Positions 50,724 through 58,960 of a stretch of DNA of 64,000 nucleotides are shown here, piece by piece; within the stretch, counting starts at the first letter, position 1, and every line of letters starts with the position of its first letter. The position numbers and the translations under genes were made by a program. The stretch is taken from positions 1,488,001 to 1,552,000 of the forward strand of contig CBDCUC010000040.1 in assembly GCA_965222485.1 (NCBI GenBank), given 5' to 3'. A model generated the notes under the pieces. It saw nothing but the letters and a program-made list of their open reading frames with translations, made no database searches and was not told the DNA's origin. The stretch comes from CBDCUC01 sp965222485. GTDB lineage: Bacteria > Pseudomonadota > Alphaproteobacteria > Rhizobiales > Hyphomicrobiaceae.

Positions 50724-53700
50724 TCACGCCTTGCCATAGCCACCGCCCGTGGGTGTCTGGACTATCAGTCTGTCGCCAGGCTGCATATGCGTTTGATCGC
50801 AGCCCTTTAGCTTTTCCACCTTTCCATCGTGCCGCTCAACCGAGTTCAGTCCCGTTTGGCCTGGCTCTCCTCCTTTAAGCCCGAATGGGGCGACAACGCG
50901 TGAGCTCGTCAGTAGGGCGCACTGCATTGGCTCCAGAAAGCGGATTGCGCGACGGACGCCATCACCACTTGTGTGGCGGCCACGGCCACCGGAGCCGCGA
51001 CGTATCGAAAACTCGTCGAGGATAACGGGATAGCGCAACTCAAGTATTTCCGGGTCCGTGAGGCGTGAGTTTGTCATATGCACGTGGACGGCGGTGGCGC
51101 CATCGAAGCCGGGGCCTGCAGGCGCGCCGGAACAAATCGTTTCATAGTATTGACGTTTCTCATCACCGAAGGTGACATTGTTCATGGTACCCTGCGTGGA
51201 GCTCAATGCGCCAAGGGCAGCAAACAGGCAGTTGACGACCATCTGGCTTGTTTCCACGTTGCCGGCGACAACGGCAGCAGGGTAACGCGGGGAGAGCATC
51301 GATCCGGGTGGGATATTGATGCGGATCGGCTTCAGGCAGCCTGCATTCATGGGAATGGGTGCATCGACCAAGACGCGGAACACGTACAGAACCGCGGCGC
51401 GCGTCACAGGCTCAGGCGCGTTGTAATTGTTAGAGCGCGCTGGGGACGTTCCGGCAAAGTCGACGGTTGCTTCTTTGCGTTCGCGATCAACGGTGATCTT
51501 CACGGCGATCGTGGCACCGTCGTCCGTCGTTAGTTCAAAGCTTCCGTCGTCGAGCTTTGAGATGAGCGAGCGAACGCTTTCTTCCGCTCCGTCCTGTACG
51601 TGCTGCATGTAGGCCTTGACGACATCAGTGCCGAAGTGGGCCAGCATTTTTTTTATCTCGGCAATACCGCGTGCATTGGCCGATACCTGGGCTTTTAGAT
51701 CAGCGATATTCTTGTGGGGCTGGCGCGCGGGATAATCGCCCGACGTCAGAAGATCCAGGGTTTCACGTTCACAAAATTGGCCTGCGTCGACCAGCTTGAA
51801 GTTATCGATATAGACCCCTTCTTGCGCGATGTTTGTTGCGCGTGGCGTCATTGAGCCGGGGGTCAGCCCGCCGATGTCTTCATGATGGCCGCGGCTCGCC
51901 ACATAGAACAGGACTGAGGTACCATCTTCGTCAAACACCGGCGTCACTACAGTAATGTCCGGTAAGTGCGTGCCGCCGTTATAGGGCGCATTCAGCATGA
52001 AGGCATCGCCGGGTTTCATGTCGCCTGCGCGCTCGCGAATAACCGTCATGACGGATGCGTCCATGGATCCTAAATGTACGGGCATGTGCGGGGCGTTGGC
52101 CACCAGAGCGCCGTTGGGATCGAAGATGGCGCAGGAAAAATCAAGCCGCTCTTTAATGTTTACAGACTGAGCAGTGTTGCGCAGAGATTCTCCCATCTGT
52201 TCGGCGACGGCCATGAAGAGATTGTTGAACACTTCAAGCAGAACGGGATCGCGGGTTGTTGCCAATTGTTCAGATGTGCGTGGCGTCGTACGGGTCAGGA
52301 TGAGATCGTTATGCTTTGAAACCTCGAGGCCCCAGTTGGGTTCCACAACGATTGTCTGGTTCGGTTCGATGACGATTGCGGGACCCGTTATCGTGCAGCC
52401 GGGCTTGAGATCGCCACGCTGCCAAATGCTGGCATCATGCCATCGGCCTTGCGAGAAAAAGCGAATTTCTTGGGCCGCGGCATGGGGGGGTGCGTCCTTG
52501 GCCGGTGCCGTGTCGGTATCGGTCTTGTCTGCCGGCTCTGGCGTTGCCTCGTGACCACCGCCAAGTGCCTCCACTTCGAGCGTTGCGACAATCAGGCGTT
52601 TCTCTGGTGTCAGAAAGCCGTAGCGCTGAGCGTGAAGGGTTTCGAAGTCGCGGCGCATCAGTCCCGGCTCTGACAACTCGACAGCTATCGCCGTGTCGGA
52701 GCCCTCATAGCGAAGATGCAAGTGCGAGGTAATCGCGATGTCGTTGTGGTCTACGCCCTCGTCCAGCAATTCGTCGGTGACCGCGTTGCCAAGTTTCCAC
52801 GCCATGTCTTCAATGTGGGTCATGGCGGAGTGATCGAGCTGTAATTCGATGGAGTGTTCGCGGCTTGCGCGCAGGTCCGCCAATCCCATTCCATAGGCTG
52901 ATAACAAGCCGGAAAGCGGATGGATGAGAACCTTGTCGATGCCAAGCCGGTCTGCAATCAGGCAGGCGTGCTGACCGCCCGCGGCTCCGAAGCAATTCAA
53001 GACATAGCGTGTGACGTCATACCCGCGCTCAACAGAAATGCGTTTGATGGCGTTGGCCATGTTCTCAACGGCAATTCGGATAAAGCCGTCCGCCACTTCT
53101 TCGGGTGCTCGGCCATCACCGGTTTTATCCGATAAGTCGGCAAAGGCACTGCGCACGCACTCAGCATCGAGCGGTTCTTTACCGCTCTGTCCAAATATGG
53201 CCGGGAACTGATCAGGCCTTAATTTGCCTAGGCAGACGTTGGCGTCCGTTACTGTCAAAGGTCCGCCGCGTCTGTAGCTCTTTGGACCTGGGTCGGCGCC
53301 GGCGCTTTCGGGACCAACGCGAAATCGTTGGCCGTCGAAATCCAGAATAGAGCCGCCGCCTGCTGCCACTGTGTGAATGCGCAGCATTGGAACGCGCAAA
53401 CGGACGCCTGCAGCTTCGGTTTCTAGCGAGCGTTCATACGTTCCTGCGAAGTGCGAGACGTCGGTTGAGGTGCCGCCCATGTCGAAGCCTATGACCCTGT
53501 CAAATCCCGCCGCCGCCGCGGTCTCGGCCATGCCGACTACACCACCAGCCGGTCCGGAGAGGATTGCGTCGCGGCCCTGGAACAGGTTGGCGGATTTGAG
53601 GCCGCCGGAAGACGCCATGAAAAAAATGCGCGGAGCCTCTGTTGAGCGGTCGGCACGATCTGCCGCGTCGTCGCTTTTTTTGTCTGCCAAGGCGGCAATG

Positions 53701-54416
53701 ACGCGATCGACGTAGGTGCGCAATACCGGGGAGAGATAAGCATCGGCAACTGTGGTGTCGCCGCGGCCAACGAGCTTGATGAGGGCGGAGACCTCGTGGC
53801 TTGCGGAGATTTGTTCGAACCCGGTGTCGCGGGCGATCTTCACAGCCAAACTTTCGTGCTGTGGGTATGCATAGGAGTTCATCAAGACAATTGCCACAGA
53901 GGTGATGCCGTCCGCGCGCGCGTTAAGCAGTGCTTGCCTAAGGTCGTCGGTATCTAGTGGCCGTTCCACGGTGCCGTCGGCCCGGATGCGTTCGCGTGCA
54001 CCGATTACGCGGGTATAAAGCATGTCCGGTTTGATGATCTGTTTGGCGAAAATGTCGGAGCGGGCCTGGTAGCCGATCTCCAGTTGGTCTTGCAGGCCGT
54101 CGGTGATGACAAGGGCGGTGGGTGTACCTTTGCGTTCAAGCAAGGCGTTGGTTGCAACGGTGGTTCCCATTTTGACGACCGCGATTTCACTGCCCGGGAT
54201 GCTGTGGCCAGGCGCGACACCGAGCAAGCGTCGAATTCCCTCTACTGCAGCGTCTTCATAATGGTCAGGTGCGTGCGACAAGAGTTTTTTTGCGTGCAGG
54301 CGGCCGTCGGGGCTGCGTGCGACAAGGTCGGTGAAGGTGCCGCCACGATCGATCCAAAAGCTCCACTTTGTGGAGTGTTGGTTTTGTGAGGATTTGTTTT
54401 CGGTAGCTGCGCCCAT
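50724..54416 (-). CDS. 5-oxoprolinase / hydantoinase A-B fusion
   Basis: 1230 residues. ATP-dependent hydrolysis of 5-oxoproline to glutamate, or of hydantoins. The N-terminal HyuA half has WIDRGGTFTDLVARSPDG, VKMGTTVATNALLERKG, GPAGGVVGMAETAAA and GFDMGGTSTDVSHF. The C-terminal HyuB half (from about 780) has VLLEVFNNLFMAVAEQMGES, HMPVHLGSMDASV, PYNGGTHLPDITVVTPVFD and SRGHHEDIGGLTPGSM. The last segment is IRRGSGGRGRHTSGDGVRR and TPTGGGYG. I chose ATG 54416 with GGAG upstream. It matches eukaryote-like single-chain oxoprolinases. With the gamma-glutamyltransferase at 37-38 kb it could form a glutathione-derived glutamate route, but they are far apart. Confidence 0.94.
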   Translation of the reverse strand: MGAATENKSSQNQHSTKWSFWIDRGGTFTDLVARSPDGRLHAKKLLSHAPDHYEDAAVEGIRRLLGVAPGHSIPGSEIAVVKMGTTVATNALLERKGTPTALVITDGLQDQLEIGYQARSDIFAKQIIKPDMLYTRVIGARERIRADGTVERPLDTDDLRQALLNARADGITSVAIVLMNSYAYPQHESLAVKIARDTGFEQISASHEVSALIKLVGRGDTTVADAYLSPVLRTYVDRVIAALADKKSDDAADRADRSTEAPRIFFMASSGGLKSANLFQGRDAILSGPAGGVVGMAETAAAAGFDRVIGFDMGGTSTDVSHFAGTYERSLETEAAGVRLRVPMLRIHTVAAGGGSILDFDGQRFRVGPESAGADPGPKSYRRGGPLTVTDANVCLGKLRPDQFPAIFGQSGKEPLDAECVRSAFADLSDKTGDGRAPEEVADGFIRIAVENMANAIKRISVERGYDVTRYVLNCFGAAGGQHACLIADRLGIDKVLIHPLSGLLSAYGMGLADLRASREHSIELQLDHSAMTHIEDMAWKLGNAVTDELLDEGVDHNDIAITSHLHLRYEGSDTAIAVELSEPGLMRRDFETLHAQRYGFLTPEKRLIVATLEVEALGGGHEATPEPADKTDTDTAPAKDAPPHAAAQEIRFFSQGRWHDASIWQRGDLKPGCTITGPAIVIEPNQTIVVEPNWGLEVSKHNDLILTRTTPRTSEQLATTRDPVLLEVFNNLFMAVAEQMGESLRNTAQSVNIKERLDFSCAIFDPNGALVANAPHMPVHLGSMDASVMTVIRERAGDMKPGDAFMLNAPYNGGTHLPDITVVTPVFDEDGTSVLFYVASRGHHEDIGGLTPGSMTPRATNIAQEGVYIDNFKLVDAGQFCERETLDLLTSGDYPARQPHKNIADLKAQVSANARGIAEIKKMLAHFGTDVVKAYMQHVQDGAEESVRSLISKLDDGSFELTTDDGATIAVKITVDRERKEATVDFAGTSPARSNNYNAPEPVTRAAVLYVFRVLVDAPIPMNAGCLKPIRINIPPGSMLSPRYPAAVVAGNVETSQMVVNCLFAALGALSSTQGTMNNVTFGDEKRQYYETICSGAPAGPGFDGATAVHVHMTNSRLTDPEILELRYPVILDEFSIRRGSGGRGRHTSGDGVRRAIRFLEPMQCALLTSSRVVAPFGLKGGEPGQTGLNSVERHDGKVEKLKGCDQTHMQPGDRLIVQTPTGGGYGKA

Positions 54417-54694
54417 GTGGTGCGTTTCTCCGGCGCGGGCAGGGGGGGACTGGCTGTGGCGCTTGTTTGAGCGTCTGGGCCATGAGCTAACGTTGCCATC
54501 GCGCGCCGTCAATGAGTGAGGGCGTGGAAGAACGCGCCAAATGGGCAATTATTCGTGGAGCTTCTGGGGGACTGGCGACAGGCAACCCAAACGATTGCGA
54601 ACGGTTGCAATGTTTGTCGTACCTACGACAGACGCTTTGGTCGCGTATTTCGGCTCAAATTGGGCTCATTTCTCGTCGAACTGCTCAGCTGCGG

Positions 54695-54820
54695 TCACAG
54701 GGATGCTTGGGCAATTCCAACCCGCGTCAACTCCGGTTGCGTGAGCGGTTGGGCTTTGGTCGCGTTTGCCCAAATACCGAAGGCTGCCGCGGCGGCTATT
54801 GCAATCAACAGACTCTTCAT
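54695..54820 (-). CDS. Tiny exported peptide, 41 residues
   Basis: MKSLLIAIAAAAAFGIWANA then TKAQPLTQPELTRVGIAQAS: a near-perfect signal peptide with ATKA or ANA cleavage, leaving an 18-21-residue mature peptide. AGG lies 9 bases upstream. The ATG is 5 bases after the stop of a possible 85-residue ORF, so both may be translated together downstream of the DUF2147 gene. No family recognised. Confidence 0.42.
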   Translation of the reverse strand: MKSLLIAIAAAAAFGIWANATKAQPLTQPELTRVGIAQASL

Positions 54821-54825
54821 TTGCG

Positions 54826-55083
54826 TTACCTGTCTACTCGCTGCAGCGCACCATCGTGGTGCATGCATTCTTCCAGGCCGTGCAAATACTTTGCAAGTTT
54901 GGCTTGATCTACACAGTGCTCCTGCGGGGCATAATGGTCAAATGAATCTCGACGCAATATTGTGTGTGTTTGGCCGAAGCTGTGGATGAGTGCAATGTAG
55001 GTTTCTGCGAATAGCAGCGCGCACGCATTTATTCGCAGTCTATTGAGACGGCCTTGCGGATTTTTCGCCGATACGCGAGCCAT
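54826..55083 (-). CDS. Possible ORF of 85 residues
   Basis: Frame between the DUF2147 stop (22 bases upstream) and the tiny exported peptide (5 bases downstream). The product (MARVSAKNPQGRLNRLRINA...) has a helical look and scattered Cys/His, with no signal peptide or known domain and no clear ribosome site. Retained only because of the tight spacing on both sides. Confidence 0.28.
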   Translation of the reverse strand: MARVSAKNPQGRLNRLRINACALLFAETYIALIHSFGQTHTILRRDSFDHYAPQEHCVDQAKLAKYLHGLEECMHHDGALQRVDR

Positions 55084-55104
55084 CGTGTTGGTCGTCGCGT
55101 GGTG

Positions 55105-55485
55105 TTATCTAATACGGCGCCAATTGTCGGACTTGCAGATAATGCCGCCCAAGATACAGCCGCTGAGCGACATTGAGTTGCCGTTGACCTTGACCTTGCC
55201 CGAGTAGGTCTGACCATCATCAAGGTTCAGCAGGTTTCCGGTCCACGTGTTGGCGCCAGTTTTCTTTGCACCGCACATGATGGTTTTGCCAACCTTCGAT
55301 GGTGTCTTTGATTTTGTGACGCGCATACCAATGCCGCCGCCGCATTTGAACACCTTCACGTGAGCGCCGTTGCTCGGGCGCAGCCAGGTGCCGTAAGGTG
55401 AAGCTGCATAGGCCGCTGACGAGGCCACCAGAAAGCCTGCCGCGAGCGTGGTGCGGACGATAAGGCTCGGCAAGTTCGTATCCAT
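55105..55485 (-). CDS. DUF2147 exported protein
   Basis: 126 residues. Signal peptide IVRTTLAAGFLVASSAAYAA, then a lipocalin-like beta-barrel repeat pattern: YGTWLRPSNGAHVKVFKCGG, MRVTKSK, WTGNLLNLDDGQTYSGKVKV, then LSGCILGGIICKSDNWRRI. The Gx(W)-then-Cys pattern is typical of DUF2147. Periplasmic; function unknown. I chose ATG 55485. Confidence 0.85.
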   Translation of the reverse strand: MDTNLPSLIVRTTLAAGFLVASSAAYAASPYGTWLRPSNGAHVKVFKCGGGIGMRVTKSKTPSKVGKTIMCGAKKTGANTWTGNLLNLDDGQTYSGKVKVNGNSMSLSGCILGGIICKSDNWRRIR

Positions 55486-55811
55486 GTGCGTATCCTCCAT
55501 GCTATGCGATTGATTGGTCGTGTTTTTTCTGACGTCTCGTGTTATCGACCAAATGTGCCCTAACTTATGGTCTCAGATCGATCATGTGAGCGTATCAGTT
55601 TAGCGTGGACGTGCAATCGCTGTGCTACTGAATGAGTTTCGGGCGGGAGGACATGATAAGATGCGGATTGTGCGCATCGCGGCTCTCCGTGGTGCAGCAT
55701 TGATTTTCTGTAACCGGTGAGCGAAGTGTTGTGCACCTGCGAGAGGCGGCGTTGGTCGATGTCGGTGCCCTTGTATATCTGTCACTCCAGTTCAACTGCT
55801 AGGCCTGATTA
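55486..55811. other. Divergent intergenic region, DUF2147 / J-domain gene
   Basis: About 325 bases between divergent genes; both promoters must lie here. No clear -35/-10 pair, operator, RNA or supported ORF seen. Confidence 0.35.
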
Positions 55812-56555
55812 ATGTCTTGGAATGTGTTCTCAGCCGTGTCGGAAATGAAAGAGCGACCAGGCCTGAGGGGCTTGTGGTCAAGATTGACAAGCCTTCTATC
55901 TGGTTTGTGGCCGCGCGATTTTCGCCACCAACGTGGCCGGCGTTTACAGCCGTCTTATGCCCGGCCCGACAAGCAGGTCGCTTTCACCATTGCGTTGGTT
56001 GGTTTGGCGGCAAAGCTTGCAAAGGCGGACGGGGTTGCAGTGGAGGTTGAGGCGCAAGCCTTCCAGGGCTGCTTTTATGTGCCTGAGAACGAGCGTGCCA
56101 ACATCAAGAGGATGTATGACCTGGCGGCGAAGGATACGACAGGGTTTGACGTCTATGCCGATAGGATTGCGAATTTGCTGGCTGAGGACCGACCACTCTT
56201 AAAGGATGTTTTCGAGTGCCTGTTTAACATTGCAGCCGCAGACGGAATTTTGCACGAGGCCGAAGAGAGTTTTCTCAAGACGGTTGCTGACAAATTTGGG
56301 CTCGACAGGCATGAGTATCTTTCGATCCGGCATTTGTTCGTGCGCGATCCGGCAAGCCCCTATGAGATCCTGGACGTCGATCCTTCGATTTCGGATGCGG
56401 AGCTGAAAGCGCACCACCGGCGGCTGGTGCGCGAAAACCACCCAGACAAATTGGTGGCTGAAGGCGTGCCGGAAGAGTTTCTTGTGTTGGCCGACCGTAA
56501 ACTGGCCGCGATCAATGCCGCTTATGATGAAATTCGCCAGATGCGCGGGCTGTGA
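55812..56555 (+). CDS. TerB plus J-domain protein (DjlA-like)
   Basis: 247 residues. After a basic N-terminus comes a TerB-type helical domain (about 55-170: AFTIALVGLAAKLAKADGVA, LFNIAAADGILHEAEESFLK) with acidic D/E pairs that may bind metal. A C-terminal J domain (about 180-247) has YEILDVDPSISDAELKAHHR and the HPD in ENHPDKL. The architecture is that of DjlA, but without a convincing N-terminal membrane helix. Starts a tight group with the amidase and a second TerB gene. Confidence 0.88.
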   Translation: MSWNVFSAVSEMKERPGLRGLWSRLTSLLSGLWPRDFRHQRGRRLQPSYARPDKQVAFTIALVGLAAKLAKADGVAVEVEAQAFQGCFYVPENERANIKRMYDLAAKDTTGFDVYADRIANLLAEDRPLLKDVFECLFNIAAADGILHEAEESFLKTVADKFGLDRHEYLSIRHLFVRDPASPYEILDVDPSISDAELKAHHRRLVRENHPDKLVAEGVPEEFLVLADRKLAAINAAYDEIRQMRGL

Positions 56556-56564
56556 ACGAAACAG

Positions 56565-57338
56565 ATGCTGATTGAAACTCCCGATTCCAAATTTGTCGAT
56601 GTTCTGCACGCTTCGCCGAACGTTGAAGCGCGCGCCGGCGGGTGTGATCCGTCGATTTTGCTCATGCACTACACAGGCATGACTTGTGCGAAAAAGGCTG
56701 TCGATTGGTTGTCGCGTCCGGAAGCGAAAGTGTCGTGCCACTACGTCATCGATAATGACGGCGTGATTACGCAGATGGTGGCGGAGGAGAGCCGAGCCTG
56801 GCATGCCGGTTTGTCGCACTGGGCGGGCGAGGACGACATCAACTCCGCCTCTATCGGAATTGAGATCCAAAACCCAGGACACGATGACGGCTATCCGGAT
56901 TTTCCGCCAGCGCAGATGGAAGCAGTCCTAAAACTGTCGCGGGATATTGTTGCGCGCCACAACATCCGGCCGGAACGCGTTCTTGGTCACTCGGACGTGG
57001 CCCCGGAGCGTAAGATGGACCCGGGTGAGAAATTCGATTGGAAGTGGTTGTACGACAACGGTGTCGGCTTGTGGGTTGAGCCGGAGCCTCTCGGTGTCCT
57101 AATCGCGGATGTTTCTCACCGGCCGTCGCGTGAGACTGTGGCGCAGGGTCAAGCGCTGTTGAAAGAGTTCGGTTACCACATTGAGGTGACCGGTGAGGAA
57201 GACAAGCATTCGCGCTGTGTGTTTCGTGCATTCCAGCGCCATTTCAGGCCACAGCGTATTGAGGGCAGCGTCGATCACAGCTCTATTGCTACGGCGGAGC
57301 GCCTGCTTGCGGCAATCAAAGAGCGGGTAGTCGCCTGA
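56565..57338 (+). CDS. N-acetylmuramoyl-L-alanine amidase, AmiD/AmpD-like
   Basis: 257 residues. Amidase_2 fold cleaving the MurNAc-L-Ala bond. The core is ILLMHYTGMTCAKKAVDWLS (zinc His), VSCHYVIDNDGVITQMVAEE, RAWHAGLSHWAG, SIGIEIQNPGH and RVLGHSDVAPERKMDPGEKF, with the second His and Asp/Lys region. A C-terminal peptidoglycan-binding-like part follows. No signal peptide, so a cytoplasmic cell-wall recycling role (AmpD-like) is likely. It starts 9 bases after the J-domain gene. Confidence 0.92.
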   Translation: MLIETPDSKFVDVLHASPNVEARAGGCDPSILLMHYTGMTCAKKAVDWLSRPEAKVSCHYVIDNDGVITQMVAEESRAWHAGLSHWAGEDDINSASIGIEIQNPGHDDGYPDFPPAQMEAVLKLSRDIVARHNIRPERVLGHSDVAPERKMDPGEKFDWKWLYDNGVGLWVEPEPLGVLIADVSHRPSRETVAQGQALLKEFGYHIEVTGEEDKHSRCVFRAFQRHFRPQRIEGSVDHSSIATAERLLAAIKERVVA

Positions 57339-57411
57339 CCTTCCGGGCGTTCTGCTTCCGGCTCAGCATTGCTCGCCCTACACAGCCCAAAAAGGTAAGA
57401 CTGGCCCAATC

Positions 57412-57873
57412 ATGTTTAAGCGCATCGAAGCCTTCATAAAAGACGCTCTTGGTGATGGCGAACCTGAAGGCCGGGACCGGCATGACATCAAGCTGGCAAG
57501 TGCCGCCCTGCTGATTAACTGTGCAATGGCCGATGGAATACAAACCGCTGATGAGGCGCAGGCTCTGCGCGATATCCTTATGCGGCGGTTTGAGCTGTCT
57601 TCTGAAGAGACGCAAATTCTGTTGGACGAAGCACAGACGCTTGAGAAGAACGCTGTCGATATCCATGGCTTTACACGTGTCCTACACGCCAACCTCGATC
57701 GCGATGAACGACTGGAATTTGTACGTCTGTTGTGGGAACTCACCCATGCGGACAGTAAAATAGACTACAGCGAACAATCGCTGGTGACGCTGATCGCCCA
57801 GTTGCTTCACGTTGAAGTGCATGAAGCTGTCGCGTTACGCCAAAGTGTTACCGCGCCTGGAAGGCGCAGCTGA
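57412..57873 (+). CDS. TerB-family protein
   Basis: 153 residues, all-helical. Two TerB half-repeats: KLASAALLINCAMADGIQTA-DE and RLLWELTHADSKIDYSEQ, each with acidic residues after the helix (metal binding in TerB). It lies 74 bases after the amidase and may share its transcript. Function in tellurite or stress response is a family label only. Confidence 0.88.
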   Translation: MFKRIEAFIKDALGDGEPEGRDRHDIKLASAALLINCAMADGIQTADEAQALRDILMRRFELSSEETQILLDEAQTLEKNAVDIHGFTRVLHANLDRDERLEFVRLLWELTHADSKIDYSEQSLVTLIAQLLHVEVHEAVALRQSVTAPGRRS

Positions 57874-58132
57874 CGTACCGGCGGACGATCGGTGCATATA
57901 TTTTTGCGTGACTTTGACTGACGATGCGGAGCATGGGATAGGTGCAAACGTTGCCGGTCTTTGCTGTCATGTAGAAGGCGAGGCTGCTGACCCCACTTTG
58001 AGCAATCGGCCGAATGTCTCCAAGAGTTTGCGCCGGTAACGCGCCGTTTCAGATTTGGTTGAGCGTAATTTCTTTATCGTGCTTCGTTGGGTCGGCGGAG
58101 GTGGGTGAGCGACAATTAGACGGACGTAAATA

Positions 58133-58726
58133 ATGACGAATTTTGAAACGCGATATGAGGGTGTTATCGCGGCGATCGATCTCAAGAACTCGGAGGATCC
58201 GAGACGCGATACGGTCAACGGTGTAGAACACCCGACGGAACTGCTTTATTCGCAGCGTATGACGGAAGCACTCATGTCCGTATACCCGGACGCATCCGAG
58301 TCCCTAAGAATAGCGGCGCGTGCGCAGCATATTTGCCGTTGGCGTATCCCGAGAACCGACTATCCGGCGACCAAAGAAGGCTATCACACTTGGCGTCGTG
58401 CATGCCAAGAGCTGCACGCAACATTGACGAGCGGGATCATGGCGGCGCACGGCTACGAAGAGGAAAAGACCGGCAAGGTCTGCAAACTACTGCGCAAGCA
58501 GGATCTCAAAACCGATCGAGACAGCCAACGCCTCGAGAACGTGGTGTGCATGGTTTTCGTTAAGTACTATTTGGCCGACTTCGCAGAAAAACACGACGAT
58601 AAGAAACTTATCGGGATTATTCAAAAGAGCGCCCGCAAAATGGATGCGGAGGGAATGGAAGCGATTTCGGCTCTCAACCTTCCCGAGCCGCAGGCCTCTC
58701 TGGTGAGTAGAGCTCTTGCGAAATAG
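58133..58726 (+). CDS. DUF4202 protein
   Basis: 197 residues, helical. Conserved blocks: VIAAIDLKNSEDPRRDTVNG (the D/N-rich loop), SERMTEAL-like YSQRMTEALMSVYPDASESL, ARAQHICRWRIPRTDYPATK then GYHTWR, and CMVFVKYYLADFAEKHDD. The AQHICRW and HDD boxes recall HD-like metal sites. Function unknown. Often linked to glutamate synthase or anammox-type loci elsewhere; here it is isolated. Confidence 0.9.
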   Translation: MTNFETRYEGVIAAIDLKNSEDPRRDTVNGVEHPTELLYSQRMTEALMSVYPDASESLRIAARAQHICRWRIPRTDYPATKEGYHTWRRACQELHATLTSGIMAAHGYEEEKTGKVCKLLRKQDLKTDRDSQRLENVVCMVFVKYYLADFAEKHDDKKLIGIIQKSARKMDAEGMEAISALNLPEPQASLVSRALAK

Positions 58727-58960
58727 CTGAAGGCAGGCAGCCATAAGCAATTGCCGGCCAAGTTCAGCAATCGTTCAATCATGGAAGGGGCATTGCATAA
58801 TGCCTGGTCAATTTCTGGTCGGGTGGCTGATACGCGGCTGTGTGCCCGCTTCATTTTGTTTTTCCTGCAAAGCCAAACGATGTGTGCTGTTCGGATGAAA
58901 CGGTTTGGAGCGCATCACACGCATTCAGACCCTTGCTTCGAGTTTACTCCCTTTGGGGGG

